In this document: piece after piece, positions 13,551-20,802 of the stretch | Layout of the letters: each line of letters begins with the position of its first letter | How positions within the stretch are numbered: the stretch's first letter is position 1 | IMG/VR virus record: IMGVR_UViG_3300024265_000179 | Span: 1-27,666 of that record | Strand: one strand, 5' to 3' | DNA: 27,666 bases | Source of the DNA: a virus | The notes under the pieces: generated by a model | Database searches by the model: none | Told to the model about the DNA's origin: nothing | Seen by the model: the letters and a program-made list of their open reading frames with translations, nothing else | Translations under genes and position numbers: made by a program

Positions 13551-13711
13551 TTTAGTTTAGTTTTATAATCAATAATACTATTTACAGTTTTTAAATTATT
13601 ATCCAAAGCATTTATTAATTTACTAGGCTTGCATCCTTTTCTAAGCTGCCTATTTCTTAACTTTATAAGCATCATTAATATTTGTATAGCTTCAGCTAAA
13701 AGGTCATTCAT
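13547..13711 (-). CDS. Small helical protein (54 aa)
   Basis: ATG 13711 overlaps the end of the 13704-13913 gene by 8 bases and its TGA overlaps the next ATG (ATGA). The product begins MNDLLAEAIQILMMLIKL and continues basic (RNRQLRKGCKPSK), all helix-forming. It fits the otherwise unexplained gap. The function is unknown. Confidence 0.55.
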   Translation of the reverse strand: MNDLLAEAIQILMMLIKLRNRQLRKGCKPSKLINALDNNLKTVNSIIDYKTKLK

Positions 13712-13913
13712 TTTCTGCAATTTTATCGTAAACCAAATGAGTAATATCTTCTTTTATCATATGAGTAATATTTTTGTCACCAAGATAAACAGCGTCAATT
13801 GTAAGCGTGCTTTCCGGTTGCGAAACTCCATCGCCTGAATCAATTGACATCGTATATTCAATATCTAATGTTTTACCACAATATTCTACTTGTACTGTAT
13901 TTTGCTTTTCCAT
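13704..13913 (-). CDS. Small hypothetical protein (69 aa)
   Basis: The product (MEKQNTVQVEYCGKTLDIEY…) looks like a small beta-rich protein with a helical end (THMIKEDITHLVYDK). It is unrecognised. It sits directly after DUF7352 in the leftward operon. Confidence 0.55.
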   Translation of the reverse strand: MEKQNTVQVEYCGKTLDIEYTMSIDSGDGVSQPESTLTIDAVYLGDKNITHMIKEDITHLVYDKIAENE

Positions 13914-13915
13914 AA

Positions 13916-14197
13916 TTATACTCCTATATATTCAAAAACATGAAACACTAAAGAACCATCTTGTAGTTGATAAGTTCCAATATATTTTCTATTTGTTCCC
14001 ATATCATAGTTTACAGGGTGTCCGGTTCCAAAAATCTCAAAGTATCTTATTTCTTTTTCCGATGTTGAATTAACCAAAGCCCATAAACAAAGTATTTCTT
14101 TTTGTACTTGAGCGGTTAATATCTCTGCACCAATAGGCATTTCAATTTTTTGATTATCTTTAATTGATAATTCAAATTTCCAGATCGTTTTTTCCAT
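13916..14197 (-). CDS. DUF7352-like protein, first gene of the leftward operon
   Basis: From ATG 14197 the product begins MEKTIWKFELSIKDNQKIEM and contains LTAQVQKEILCLWALV and YFEIFGTGHPV, the pattern of small phage proteins classed as DUF7352 ('IWKyeL…tieMP.ga.iL.vq.q…lWalv…r.i.i.GTGhpi'). The longer frame starting with TTG at 14227 is unlikely because the promoter overlaps it. The function is unknown. The family name is from memory. Confidence 0.65.
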   Translation of the reverse strand: MEKTIWKFELSIKDNQKIEMPIGAEILTAQVQKEILCLWALVNSTSEKEIRYFEIFGTGHPVNYDMGTNRKYIGTYQLQDGSLVFHVFEYIGV

Positions 14198-14213
14198 AAC
14201 TTTTAATTTGTTA

Positions 14214-14245
14214 TAAAAGTATATCAAGTGAAGTTAACTCGCAAA
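14214..14245 (-). promoter_or_regulatory. Promoter of the leftward operon
   Basis: On the minus strand TTTG (14245-14242), 20 bases, TACTTTTA (14221-14214); the start ~14207 gives a ~10-nt leader before ATG 14197. Confidence 0.5.
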
Positions 14246-14359
14246 TAAAAGCGATACGAATAATACAGGTTTGTCATCGACATAAAACGGGATTTGGCTG
14301 TTTAATATCGACGCAATGAACGTTATCAAAAGTGTTAATTTTCTTGTAGTATATTGTTT

Positions 14360-14388
14360 TTTGCGTACTTTTACTTTAAAGTTCTTTG
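14360..14388 (+). promoter_or_regulatory. Promoter of leader RNA A
   Basis: TTTG (14360-14363), 17 bases, GTTCTTTG (14381-14388), then GAAAAGCATTCCTG. The minus-strand leader B has the same variant boxes and nearly the same spacing. The rest of 14246-14359 has no gene; it holds ATCGAC repeats (near 14277 and 14310) that could be operator sites. Confidence 0.5.
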
Positions 14389-14390
14389 AA

Positions 14391-14560
14391 AAGCATTCCT
14401 GATAATAAATTTAATTAATATATCAAGAGCAATACTTGATTGAACGGCGAGTTGAAACCTAAGTGTTATTGGCTGCATATGGACTCAGGGTAATAAACCA
14501 ATTGTTAATTACTGTTTCTTGATTAAGGAATCAAGAGAAGGCAGGAATGTTTTTCTTTTT
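14391..14560 (+). ncRNA. Structured leader RNA A (rightward), shares ends with leader B
   Basis: GCATTCCTG (14393-14401) pairs with CAGGAATGT (14542-14550), closing ~140 nt, and a U-rich tract TTTTTCTTTTT follows. Inner hairpins: ATCAAG/CTTGAT (14422-14427/14435-14440), GTAAT-a-AAC/GTT-a-ATTAC (14490-14512) and TCTTGATT/AATCAAGA (14517-14524/14529-14536). The first and last hairpins carry the same complementary words, so their arms could swap partners. The core shows no ORF. The first gene starts at 14587. Ends match leader B on the opposite strand, but the cores do not. No known RNA class is recognised. Confidence 0.6.
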
Positions 14561-14565
14561 AATAA
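14538..14565 (+). repeat. 28-nt inverted repeat, copy 2
   Basis: Exact reverse complement of 5538-5565 over 28 bases, ~9 kb apart. It includes the 3' half of the closing helix and the U tract of leader A. The 5' ends also repeat in inverted form (GAAAAGCATTCCTGAT, 14388-14403, with 5734-5719). Confidence 0.9.
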
Positions 14566-14586
14566 TTATTCACTAAATAAACTATA

Positions 14587-14799
14587 ATGGACACAAAAAA
14601 GATAAAAGCCCAGCTTAACGAATTGCTTGATATAGTTGAGCAAATTGAAAAAGGCAAGTCAAGCAAGCAATGGTTCATGATTAACCGGGATAATGTAGAA
14701 TACCAAGATAGGCGGGACTTCGTACAAATAGCCAATGATTACACTAAAAGAATAAGGGCTAATGAAAAGCGGTATCATCAATTAATAAGCGAATTATGA
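14587..14799 (+). CDS. Small helical protein (70 aa), first gene after leader RNA A
   Basis: The product (MDTKKIKAQLNELLDIVEQIEKGK…) is mostly helical and charged, suggesting a small coiled-coil. It is unrecognised. It starts 27 bases after the leader's U tract and overlaps the next gene by 4 bases. Confidence 0.55.
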   Translation: MDTKKIKAQLNELLDIVEQIEKGKSSKQWFMINRDNVEYQDRRDFVQIANDYTKRIRANEKRYHQLISEL

Positions 14800-15002
14800 A
14801 AAATATAACTAAAGATAGGCTTTTTACAGCGTGGGCATATTGTGACGAATACGACAAATCAACTGAATTTATGTTAGAATATATGCAAGATTTTGCAAAT
14901 GTTGATTTAGATTGCGTCCTTGATTTTTTACAAAAAACATCGGATAAAACAAGAGATGAATGGTATAAAAATAATCCTGATTGGTATAAAAAATATGAAT
15001 AA
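14796..15002 (+). CDS. Small hypothetical protein (68 aa)
   Basis: The product is Asp/Tyr-rich (TAWAYCDEYDKSTEF…DEWYKNNPDWYKKYE), acidic. It is unrecognised. After its TAA (15000-15002) the same frame stays open for a further 57 codons without an early ATG (see the short gene at 15078). Confidence 0.55.
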   Translation: MKNITKDRLFTAWAYCDEYDKSTEFMLEYMQDFANVDLDCVLDFLQKTSDKTRDEWYKNNPDWYKKYE

Positions 15003-15077
15003 CATTGCAATAATAATACTAGTATCGACGATTCCACAATTCGATTATTCTCTGACACACCAATAAACAACGAATCA

Positions 15078-15173
15078 ATGAGGGTGATCGATGACTTATT
15101 AAAGATGATAGCAACTGGTGTGTTTGTGATCTTGGCGAAAAAAGCTAAAAATAAATTTAGAAATAAGAAATAA
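15078..15173 (+). CDS. Tiny membrane or amphipathic peptide (31 aa)
   Basis: ATG 15078 gives MRVIDDLLKMIATGVFVILAKK followed by a basic tail (AKNKFRNKK). It could be a small membrane peptide. The same frame extends back to the upstream stop with protein-like content, so the true start may be a rare codon, or the upstream TAA may be read through. An alternative 23-codon ORF starts at 14995. Confidence 0.35.
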   Translation: MRVIDDLLKMIATGVFVILAKKAKNKFRNKK

Positions 15174-15195
15174 TATTAATTTAAAAATAAGAATC

Positions 15196-15747
15196 ATGAA
15201 ATTAAATTTAGAAATTGAATTAGATTGGATTAATGATGAAATGAGCCTTGACGATGTTGTAAAGCAACAAATTATATCAGGAGTAATGACTAAAATTAAT
15301 CAATCTTTACTTGCAAAAATTGAGTCTAAAGTTGAGAAAATGATTGATAAAACAATTGTAAAAAGAATCAATCAAGCAACTGATAAGATGTTTAGGAATT
15401 TTATGAAAAGACCTGTTCAATTAACGGACAATTATGGAAGCACAATCAAGGAGTATAAAAACATCACTCAAGTTATTAAGGAGCGCTTTGATAATTTTAT
15501 GACAGAAACAGTTGATGATAATGGGAATGCTAGCAATAGTAATTATGGAACAAAATATAAAAGGCTTTATTTCATAATCGACAAGCAATTAAAAGATTTT
15601 GCCAATACATTTACTACTAATGCAGTTAAGACGGTAAGTGCTGAAATAAAAACACATGTTCAAGAAGGATTAACGCAAAAATTAGGGAGTGAATTAATGA
15701 AGATTTTAAAAGTTGATGAAATGTTAAAATTACAACAGAATAATTAG
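15196..15747 (+). CDS. Helical hypothetical protein (183 aa)
   Basis: The product is long-helical with many Lys, Glu and Ile (VVKQQIISGVMTKINQSLL, KIESKVEKMIDKTIV), and ends in helices with KTVSAEIKTHVQEGL. It resembles phage core proteins of unknown function with coiled-coil content. The MKLNLEIELDWINDE start suggests an N-terminal beta-strand then a helix. The function is unknown. Confidence 0.6.
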   Translation: MKLNLEIELDWINDEMSLDDVVKQQIISGVMTKINQSLLAKIESKVEKMIDKTIVKRINQATDKMFRNFMKRPVQLTDNYGSTIKEYKNITQVIKERFDNFMTETVDDNGNASNSNYGTKYKRLYFIIDKQLKDFANTFTTNAVKTVSAEIKTHVQEGLTQKLGSELMKILKVDEMLKLQQNN

Positions 15748-15762
15748 TTAAAGATAAATAAT

Positions 15763-16572
15763 ATGCAAGGGATAAAATTTAGAAAAGATAAATTGCATTC
15801 AAAGACAAGTTTCTTTAACTGCCCGGTTTACTTTGATGCTAAATATAAAATATATTGGAATGACTTACCAAATATTAACATAAATGAATTTTATAGCGGA
15901 AAGTATTGGAACGATTGGAAAAGGTCACCAAGGTTGAATATAATTAATTTTTTATTGAAAATCAGCAACACATTAGATGCCAGGAATTACTCTAATTTCT
16001 TGATGTTAAAAAAATATATGAAAAAAGAAAACCCTAAAATTTTAGAAATTGGGTTCGGGATTGGCGACTTCCTGGTTTACCTTTTTAAAAATGGTTACAG
16101 TATAAAAGGCATAGATATGGATCCGCAGAATGTAGAATGGGTTAGTAAAATGACTAACAAAAATATTATTATTAAAGGGAATTATGAAACAACGGCTTTG
16201 AATGAAAAGTTTGATGCCATTTACCTAAAGCACGTTTTGGAACACTTTTTGGACATTGGTGCGGTTGTAAAAAAACTTTACAAGGATTTGAATAAGGATG
16301 GGATTGTATATTTTTCAGCCCCAAATGCTATGCATAAACAATTTTTAAACCAAAGCATACATAAAGAGCCGCACGTTTATCATTTTACAAGCGAAGGTTT
16401 GGAGAAAATATTTATAGAAAACGGGTTCAAAAAAATACTAACCGGTTCATATGGTTATGAGCCTGAAAAGTTTAATTTTAAATATTACATTAAAACATTC
16501 CTACGAAAAAATATAATAAAAAAAGGCTTAAAAGAAAAAAATTTAATCGGAATATTCACTAAAAACAAATAA
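15763..16572 (+). CDS. Class I SAM-dependent methyltransferase
   Basis: The SAM site is ILEIGFGIGDF (93-103, motif I), with acidic strand GIDMD (116-120), then FDAIYLKHVLEHF (150-162, motif IV/post-I) and YFSAPNA near 190, as in Methyltransf_11/23 enzymes. The last part (YHFTSEGLEKIFIENGF) is a typical cap. The N-terminal region has FFNCPVYF, but not a full zinc site. Enzymes of this type often methylate sugars or lipids rather than DNA, so it could be a lysogenic or host-modification gene; the substrate is unknown. It lies in the replication region with no sugar genes beside it. Confidence 0.75.
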   Translation: MQGIKFRKDKLHSKTSFFNCPVYFDAKYKIYWNDLPNININEFYSGKYWNDWKRSPRLNIINFLLKISNTLDARNYSNFLMLKKYMKKENPKILEIGFGIGDFLVYLFKNGYSIKGIDMDPQNVEWVSKMTNKNIIIKGNYETTALNEKFDAIYLKHVLEHFLDIGAVVKKLYKDLNKDGIVYFSAPNAMHKQFLNQSIHKEPHVYHFTSEGLEKIFIENGFKKILTGSYGYEPEKFNFKYYIKTFLRKNIIKKGLKEKNLIGIFTKNK

Positions 16573-16573
16573 G

Positions 16574-16816
16574 ATGGAATACAAAATTGAAAAAAACATC
16601 GAATTACCAAATAGAAGAACTTGTAATAAATATCCATTGAGAAAAATGGAAGTTGGAGATTCTTTTTTAATTGGTAAATATTCTCGTTTAAATATGAATA
16701 AGGCTAGCGCGGTTGGAAGAAATTGGAAAGATAAAGCGGGTTTGAAATGGAAATTTGCTGTTAGAAAAGTATTGGTTAATAATATTGAGATGATTAGAAT
16801 TTGGAGAATAAAATAA
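16574..16816 (+). CDS. Small phage protein, DUF7303-like (80 aa)
   Basis: The pattern KYPLRKMEVGDSFLI … WKFAVRKVLVNNIEMIRIWRI resembles a small phage family I associate with DUF7303 ('YP…l.vGDSF…f.v.……irvWRi'). It may be a beta-rich DNA-binding fold. The function is unknown; the family call is from memory and tentative. Confidence 0.5.
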   Translation: MEYKIEKNIELPNRRTCNKYPLRKMEVGDSFLIGKYSRLNMNKASAVGRNWKDKAGLKWKFAVRKVLVNNIEMIRIWRIK

Positions 16817-16829
16817 AATTAATTAGGTA

Positions 16830-16863
16830 TTGTGCTATTATTAAATAAATAATGCTATCTTTG
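16830..16863 (+). promoter_or_regulatory. Strong Bacteroidota-type promoter
   Basis: TTG (16830-16832), 23 bases, TATCTTTG (16856-16863) matches the consensus -7 box exactly. It drives the structured leader and the replication gene at 16981. Confidence 0.65.
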
Positions 16864-16869
16864 TAATAT

Positions 16870-16976
16870 GAATCTGCTAGGAATTAAAAAGCAAATACTA
16901 ATTTTAAATATAGCCTTGATAGGTTGCGTCCTTTGTTCCTAGCAGTTCAATTTTGCACCTTGATAGGCTTTTTTAT
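16870..16976 (+). ncRNA. Structured leader or attenuator before the replication gene
   Basis: CTGCTAGGAA (16874-16883) and TTCCTAGCAG (16936-16945) are a perfect 10-bp inverted repeat around ~50 nt. Inside it, AGCCT (16912-16916) can pair with AGGCT (16965-16969) just before a T run (16969-16974), which would form a pseudoknot or an alternative fold with terminator character. The 10-nt word CCTTGATAGG occurs twice (16914-16923 and 16958-16967). The gene starts only 5 bases after the T run. Confidence 0.5.
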
Positions 16977-16980
16977 TGTT

Positions 16981-17670
16981 ATGGCAAAAGAACTACCTTA
17001 TTTTAGATTTTATCCTTCTGAGTGGTTAGAAGGTGATATTACACTTGAAAATGATAAAACTCAGTCACTTTTTGTAAAAATTATGTGTTGGTACTGGAAA
17101 AAAGATTGTCATTTAGATTTAGAATTTATTAGTAAACGCTTAATCAACGGTAAAGCAACGCTTAAGCAATGCTTAAATAAGTTAATAGATAATAATATAC
17201 TTAAAGTAGATGAAAATCAATGTATTAGCATAACGTTTCTTAATGAACAATATGACTTATTAAGTGAGAAACGACAAAAGTTTGTTGAATCAGGTCGTAA
17301 GGGTGGCTTAAGCAAAGCTAAAGCAAAAGGTAAGCGTCGCTCTAGCTATAAAGATAATAATAAAGATAAAGATAATAATAAAGATGGATTTGTTATTTTT
17401 TGGGGTTCTTACCATACCATAACGAAATTAAATAAAACAGATAAGGAATCAGCTGAAAAATATTTTAATAAACTAACTGATTTAGAACAACACAAAGCAA
17501 TTGATAATATAAATCCATATTACAATTCATTGAACGATAAAAAATATTGTAAGAAAGCAAGAACTTATTTAAGTGATAAAAATTTCAATGATGAATTTAT
17601 ATTTAAAAAAGAAGTAAAAGACAATCCTCATAATATTGTGCCTGAAATACACATGAATAATTATGACTGA
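16981..17670 (+). CDS. Phage replication organiser / DnaD-like protein
   Basis: From ATG 16981 the product begins MAKELPYFRFYPSEWLEGD, a signature of DUF1376/replisome-organiser N-terminal domains (phage replication proteins of the Lin1244/Lin1753 type). A winged-helix-like region follows (residues ~15-90: LFVKIMCWYWKK…CLNKLIDNNILKV), then a basic linker (KGGLSKAKAKGKRR), and a C-terminal helical part. The longer frame beginning at 16924 reads through the leader hairpin and is unlikely. It probably binds the origin or loads the helicase. It overlaps the next gene by 8 bases. Confidence 0.7.
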   Translation: MAKELPYFRFYPSEWLEGDITLENDKTQSLFVKIMCWYWKKDCHLDLEFISKRLINGKATLKQCLNKLIDNNILKVDENQCISITFLNEQYDLLSEKRQKFVESGRKGGLSKAKAKGKRRSSYKDNNKDKDNNKDGFVIFWGSYHTITKLNKTDKESAEKYFNKLTDLEQHKAIDNINPYYNSLNDKKYCKKARTYLSDKNFNDEFIFKKEVKDNPHNIVPEIHMNNYD

Positions 17671-18175
17671 GACAGAATTAAAAGATAAAATGGAATTGCA
17701 CTTAAAAAAATACTTTCATGTTTACCGTGAAATAAAGAGCAATGATAAAACTTCTATTATAGATATAATTTTAGTTCACAAGTCAAATGACCAATACAAA
17801 TTTGGTATTGAAGTTAAATTGGATGCTAAAAAGAGAGGAAAAGATTTAGCTGAATGGCTAAAGCAAGCCGTTAGATATACACAAAAAGAGTTTGGGCAGT
17901 TTGGTAAAGTAATAGTTTGTACATATCCTCAAATATCTGAAAAGGTTTTAAAAGAAGGTAACTTAATGCACCAACATGATGTGTACAAAGATAGTGATTT
18001 AGCTTGTCAAAATAACATTAATACTTTCTTAGGGCAATTTAAAATAGGTGAATTACAAAAATATTATAGCCGCGAAAATAAATGGAGGCTTAGGATAGTT
18101 TATAATTCAAAGTGCCTTTGGAATGAACGATGTGATAATTTAAGATTAGAAACAATAGAGAAAACATGGTTATAA
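17663..18175 (+). CDS. PD-(D/E)XK nuclease-like protein
   Basis: The core SIIDIILVHK (31-40) and FGIEVKLDAKKRGKDLAEWL (47-66) supplies Asp34 and Glu50-x-Lys52, the D…ExK pattern of PD-(D/E)XK nucleases, followed by an amphipathic helix with QAVRYT. The C-terminal half (RENKWRLRIVYNSKCLWNE) is unassigned. It could be a Holliday junction resolvase-like or repair-type nuclease beside the primase-helicase. The catalytic set is seen; the substrate is unknown. Confidence 0.65.
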   Translation: MTETELKDKMELHLKKYFHVYREIKSNDKTSIIDIILVHKSNDQYKFGIEVKLDAKKRGKDLAEWLKQAVRYTQKEFGQFGKVIVCTYPQISEKVLKEGNLMHQHDVYKDSDLACQNNINTFLGQFKIGELQKYYSRENKWRLRIVYNSKCLWNERCDNLRLETIEKTWL

Positions 18176-19968
18176 CTATCTTTAAAAATGTTAATTCAGT
18201 AAATAATCCGCATCATATTGCGGCTGAAACTGCTTATATTCGGATTAGAGATGGTAAAAGCAAAGAATTAATTGAAAAGATAAGGACTGAAACGGATAAA
18301 GAAAAAAGGACAGAGTTGAAGAAACAGTTACCAAGCTATTGTTTTTCCGGCAAATTTAGCAAAAGAGAAGATAAAGGACTATTACTTCATTCTGGATTAG
18401 TGGCTTTGGATTTTGACCATTTAGGAAAAGAATTAATAAAATTCAAACCAGTAGTTGAAAAAGATAAGTTTACATTTATGGCTTTTGTTTCTCCATCCGG
18501 TGACGGATTAAAGGTAATTGTAAAAATACCACCTAATGTAAATACTCATAAAAGTTCATGTGCTGCATTAAACGAATATTATGGAGCTACACTTGACGAC
18601 TTTAAAGATGTTAGCAGGGTTTGTTTTGAAAGTTATGATAAATATATTTATTACAATCCTAAATCTGAAATATTCCAAGATTTAAAAGAAGTACAGCAAA
18701 GAGAAAATAAATTATTTCAAAATGATTATAGTATAATTTTTGATAACTTGGTAAAATGGATTGAAAAAATAGATACTTATCAAGACGGGAACAAACATAA
18801 ATTCCTTGTTAAATTAACAGGTGCATGTAACCGGTTTGGTATTCCTGAAATAATGGCTTCAGGTTATCTTATTGGTCAATATATACATAAAGCAAGCAAA
18901 GTAAACCCTAATGATTATACTAAAATTGTAAGTAAAATATACAGTAATTATTCTTATCAATTTGGTACTTGTTATTTTGAAAAGAATGAACCATTACACA
19001 AAGAAACTAAAGTAAAATTAGATAAGAGAGTTTTTGATTTAGACTTAAAAACAAAAGATATAATATACTTAGATTCTATTAAGGATAAGATGTTGATTAA
19101 TTTTAAAGACGGGTACAAACTTGGAGAAACAACATATTTCCCAGATTTAGATAATCATTGGACATGGTTAAAAGGTGAAATAAATCTTTTTGGTGGCATA
19201 ATGAATCATGGTAAATCTACTTTTGTTTATCAGATTGCTTTAATAAAATCTATCAAAGATGGTACAAAGTGGGGCGTTTTTTCACCAGAACAAAACCCGC
19301 CTACATATTTTTATGATGACCTTATTCATACTTATATAGGATTGAATACAAACAAGCGTTTTAATAATCAAATGTCAGAAGAACAATACCGCCAAGGTAT
19401 GAATTTTGTTAAAGAATATTTTTATTATATCTATCCTGAAAATGACAACCCAACGCCTGAATATATTAATAATTGTTTTAAAGCATTAATTAATAAACAT
19501 GGTATTAGTGGATGTATAACAGATCCATTTAACCAATTAGAAAATGATTGGGGCAAAACAGGGCGTGATGATCGTTACCTTAGTGATTATTTAAACAAAG
19601 AAAAACGGTTTGCATTAGATAATAATATTTATAAAATTATAGTAGCACATCCCAAAGGTAATTTAACCAAGCAAACCAATGGTAATTATGAACCGCCGAA
19701 TGTATTTGATTTTGCCGGGGGTGCAATGTGGGGCAATAAATGTGATAATATAATTGTTATTCATAGACCTGAATATACTACAAATAAAAACGATACAAAT
19801 GTTGACGTTATTGTCCAGAAAATAAAAAAGCAAAAAATTGTAGGTATACCAGGGAATATAACAATGAATTTTAATAGAATGACTAATAGGTTTTACTTTG
19901 GTAATTTTAATCCTTTAGAAAACCAAAAAAAAGAAGAACAATGGGAAAGCAAGCCGATACCGTTTTAA
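18166..19968 (+). CDS. Primase-helicase: VirE/BT4734-like N-terminus with DnaB-like ATPase
   Basis: The N-terminal domain contains LPSYCFSGKF (55-64), LLLHSGLVALDFDHL (72-86) and FVSPSGDGLKVIVK (107-120), hallmarks of the VirE-N/BT4734-like family, related to primase-type domains of Bacteroidota mobile elements. A middle helical part is followed by a RecA-like ATPase with Walker A GGIMNHGKST (343-352), acidic ITDPFNQLE and an AHPKGN segment, as in DnaB-family helicases. The protein would prime and unwind DNA at the fork. The fusion layout is known in Bacteroidota phages. It overlaps both neighbours. Confidence 0.85.
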   Translation: MVITIFKNVNSVNNPHHIAAETAYIRIRDGKSKELIEKIRTETDKEKRTELKKQLPSYCFSGKFSKREDKGLLLHSGLVALDFDHLGKELIKFKPVVEKDKFTFMAFVSPSGDGLKVIVKIPPNVNTHKSSCAALNEYYGATLDDFKDVSRVCFESYDKYIYYNPKSEIFQDLKEVQQRENKLFQNDYSIIFDNLVKWIEKIDTYQDGNKHKFLVKLTGACNRFGIPEIMASGYLIGQYIHKASKVNPNDYTKIVSKIYSNYSYQFGTCYFEKNEPLHKETKVKLDKRVFDLDLKTKDIIYLDSIKDKMLINFKDGYKLGETTYFPDLDNHWTWLKGEINLFGGIMNHGKSTFVYQIALIKSIKDGTKWGVFSPEQNPPTYFYDDLIHTYIGLNTNKRFNNQMSEEQYRQGMNFVKEYFYYIYPENDNPTPEYINNCFKALINKHGISGCITDPFNQLENDWGKTGRDDRYLSDYLNKEKRFALDNNIYKIIVAHPKGNLTKQTNGNYEPPNVFDFAGGAMWGNKCDNIIVIHRPEYTTNKNDTNVDVIVQKIKKQKIVGIPGNITMNFNRMTNRFYFGNFNPLENQKKEEQWESKPIPF

Positions 19969-20108
19969 AAAATATGATAATTAGAGTACAGACTAAAAGA
20001 CATAATGAAACTAATTATATATTTGATGAAGAACAATTATTTTTATTATTAAAAGAATCTCAAAGAATAAGTAAAGGAGCGCTATTAAGAATATTCAGAG
20101 AAATATAG
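19941..20108 (+). CDS. Small basic protein (55 aa)
   Basis: ATG 19941 lies inside the end of the helicase gene (28-base overlap) in another frame; a second ATG at 19974 would avoid the overlap. The product (MGKQADTVLKNMIIRVQTKR…LFLLLKESQRISKGALLRIF) ends with a helix-turn-helix-like segment ('KESQRISKGALLRIFRE'), as in small ribbon-helix or transcription-like proteins. The assignment is weak. Confidence 0.45.
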   Translation: MGKQADTVLKNMIIRVQTKRHNETNYIFDEEQLFLLLKESQRISKGALLRIFREI

Positions 20109-20163
20109 ATTTTACTACAAAAAGATAATGAAGTTTAGAAACTAAGATTAAATAATTAAATAA

Positions 20164-20379
20164 ATGTATATAATTGAATTTGAAAAAGGCGTGTATGCCA
20201 CTAAAGGTAATGGTGATCCTTCCAGGACTTTGAAAGTTGAAAATGCTCAAAGGTTTAGTGATGAAATTTCAGCTAAAACAAAGCTTGATATTATAATCGA
20301 AAGAATTAAACCTTACAGGAAATTTTCAAACCCTCAAATTAGATGGGTTGATGAGATTTCGGGCATATTAAAAAGCTAA
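20164..20379 (+). CDS. Small hypothetical protein (71 aa)
   Basis: The product starts MYIIEFEKGVYATKGNGDPSR and ends PYRKFSNPQIRWVDEISGIL; it seems to be a small strand-helix-strand protein. It is not recognised. The 55 bases before it are non-coding. Confidence 0.5.
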   Translation: MYIIEFEKGVYATKGNGDPSRTLKVENAQRFSDEISAKTKLDIIIERIKPYRKFSNPQIRWVDEISGILKS

Positions 20380-20418
20380 TGAAATACCGAAAATAAGTGA
20401 ATAATATAAATTGAAGTT

Positions 20419-20778
20419 ATGATACTAGGATTTAAAATACAATTCAAACAACCCATTTTAAATAGAACTAAAATCCATACAATTAGAGTGGATAAAAATA
20501 ACCGATGGAGCATGGGTAGAAAAATTCATTTTACCATAAATGTAAGAACCAAAAATCAAGAAGTGTTCGAAGTTAGAAGGTGTGAATCAACTCAAAAAAT
20601 AAAAATAGAATATCTAAATAATTGGATTACAGTTTATATTGAAGGAAAGTTATTAAGCGAAAAAGAAATTAAACAACTTGCATTAAATGATGGATTTGAA
20701 ACTATGAAAGATTTTCGTAAATGGTTTAACAAAGATTTCGATGGTAAAATAATTCACTGGACAGACTTACGATATTAA
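20419..20778 (+). CDS. ASCH/PUA-like small protein
   Basis: The N-terminus (MILGFKIQFKQPILNRTKIHTIR) and the C-terminal segment EGKLLSEKEIKQLALNDGFETMKDF…WF, followed by GKIIHW, fit the ASCH/PUA-like domain of phage proteins ('GKxLs…DGF.s…F..wF……g.viHW'). Such domains bind RNA or modified nucleic acids. Length 119 aa is normal. The biological role is unknown. Confidence 0.6.
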   Translation: MILGFKIQFKQPILNRTKIHTIRVDKNNRWSMGRKIHFTINVRTKNQEVFEVRRCESTQKIKIEYLNNWITVYIEGKLLSEKEIKQLALNDGFETMKDFRKWFNKDFDGKIIHWTDLRY

Positions 20779-20802
20779 CTAACATTTAATGAAGCATAAT
20801 AA

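Noticed and set aside
14317-14402. 28-codon ORF overlapping promoter and start of leader A
   Set aside because: It overlaps both promoter boxes and the closing helix; no coupling to a neighbour.
16924-16980. Upstream extension of the replication gene
   Set aside because: It reads through the leader hairpin and T run; family motif begins right after ATG 16981.
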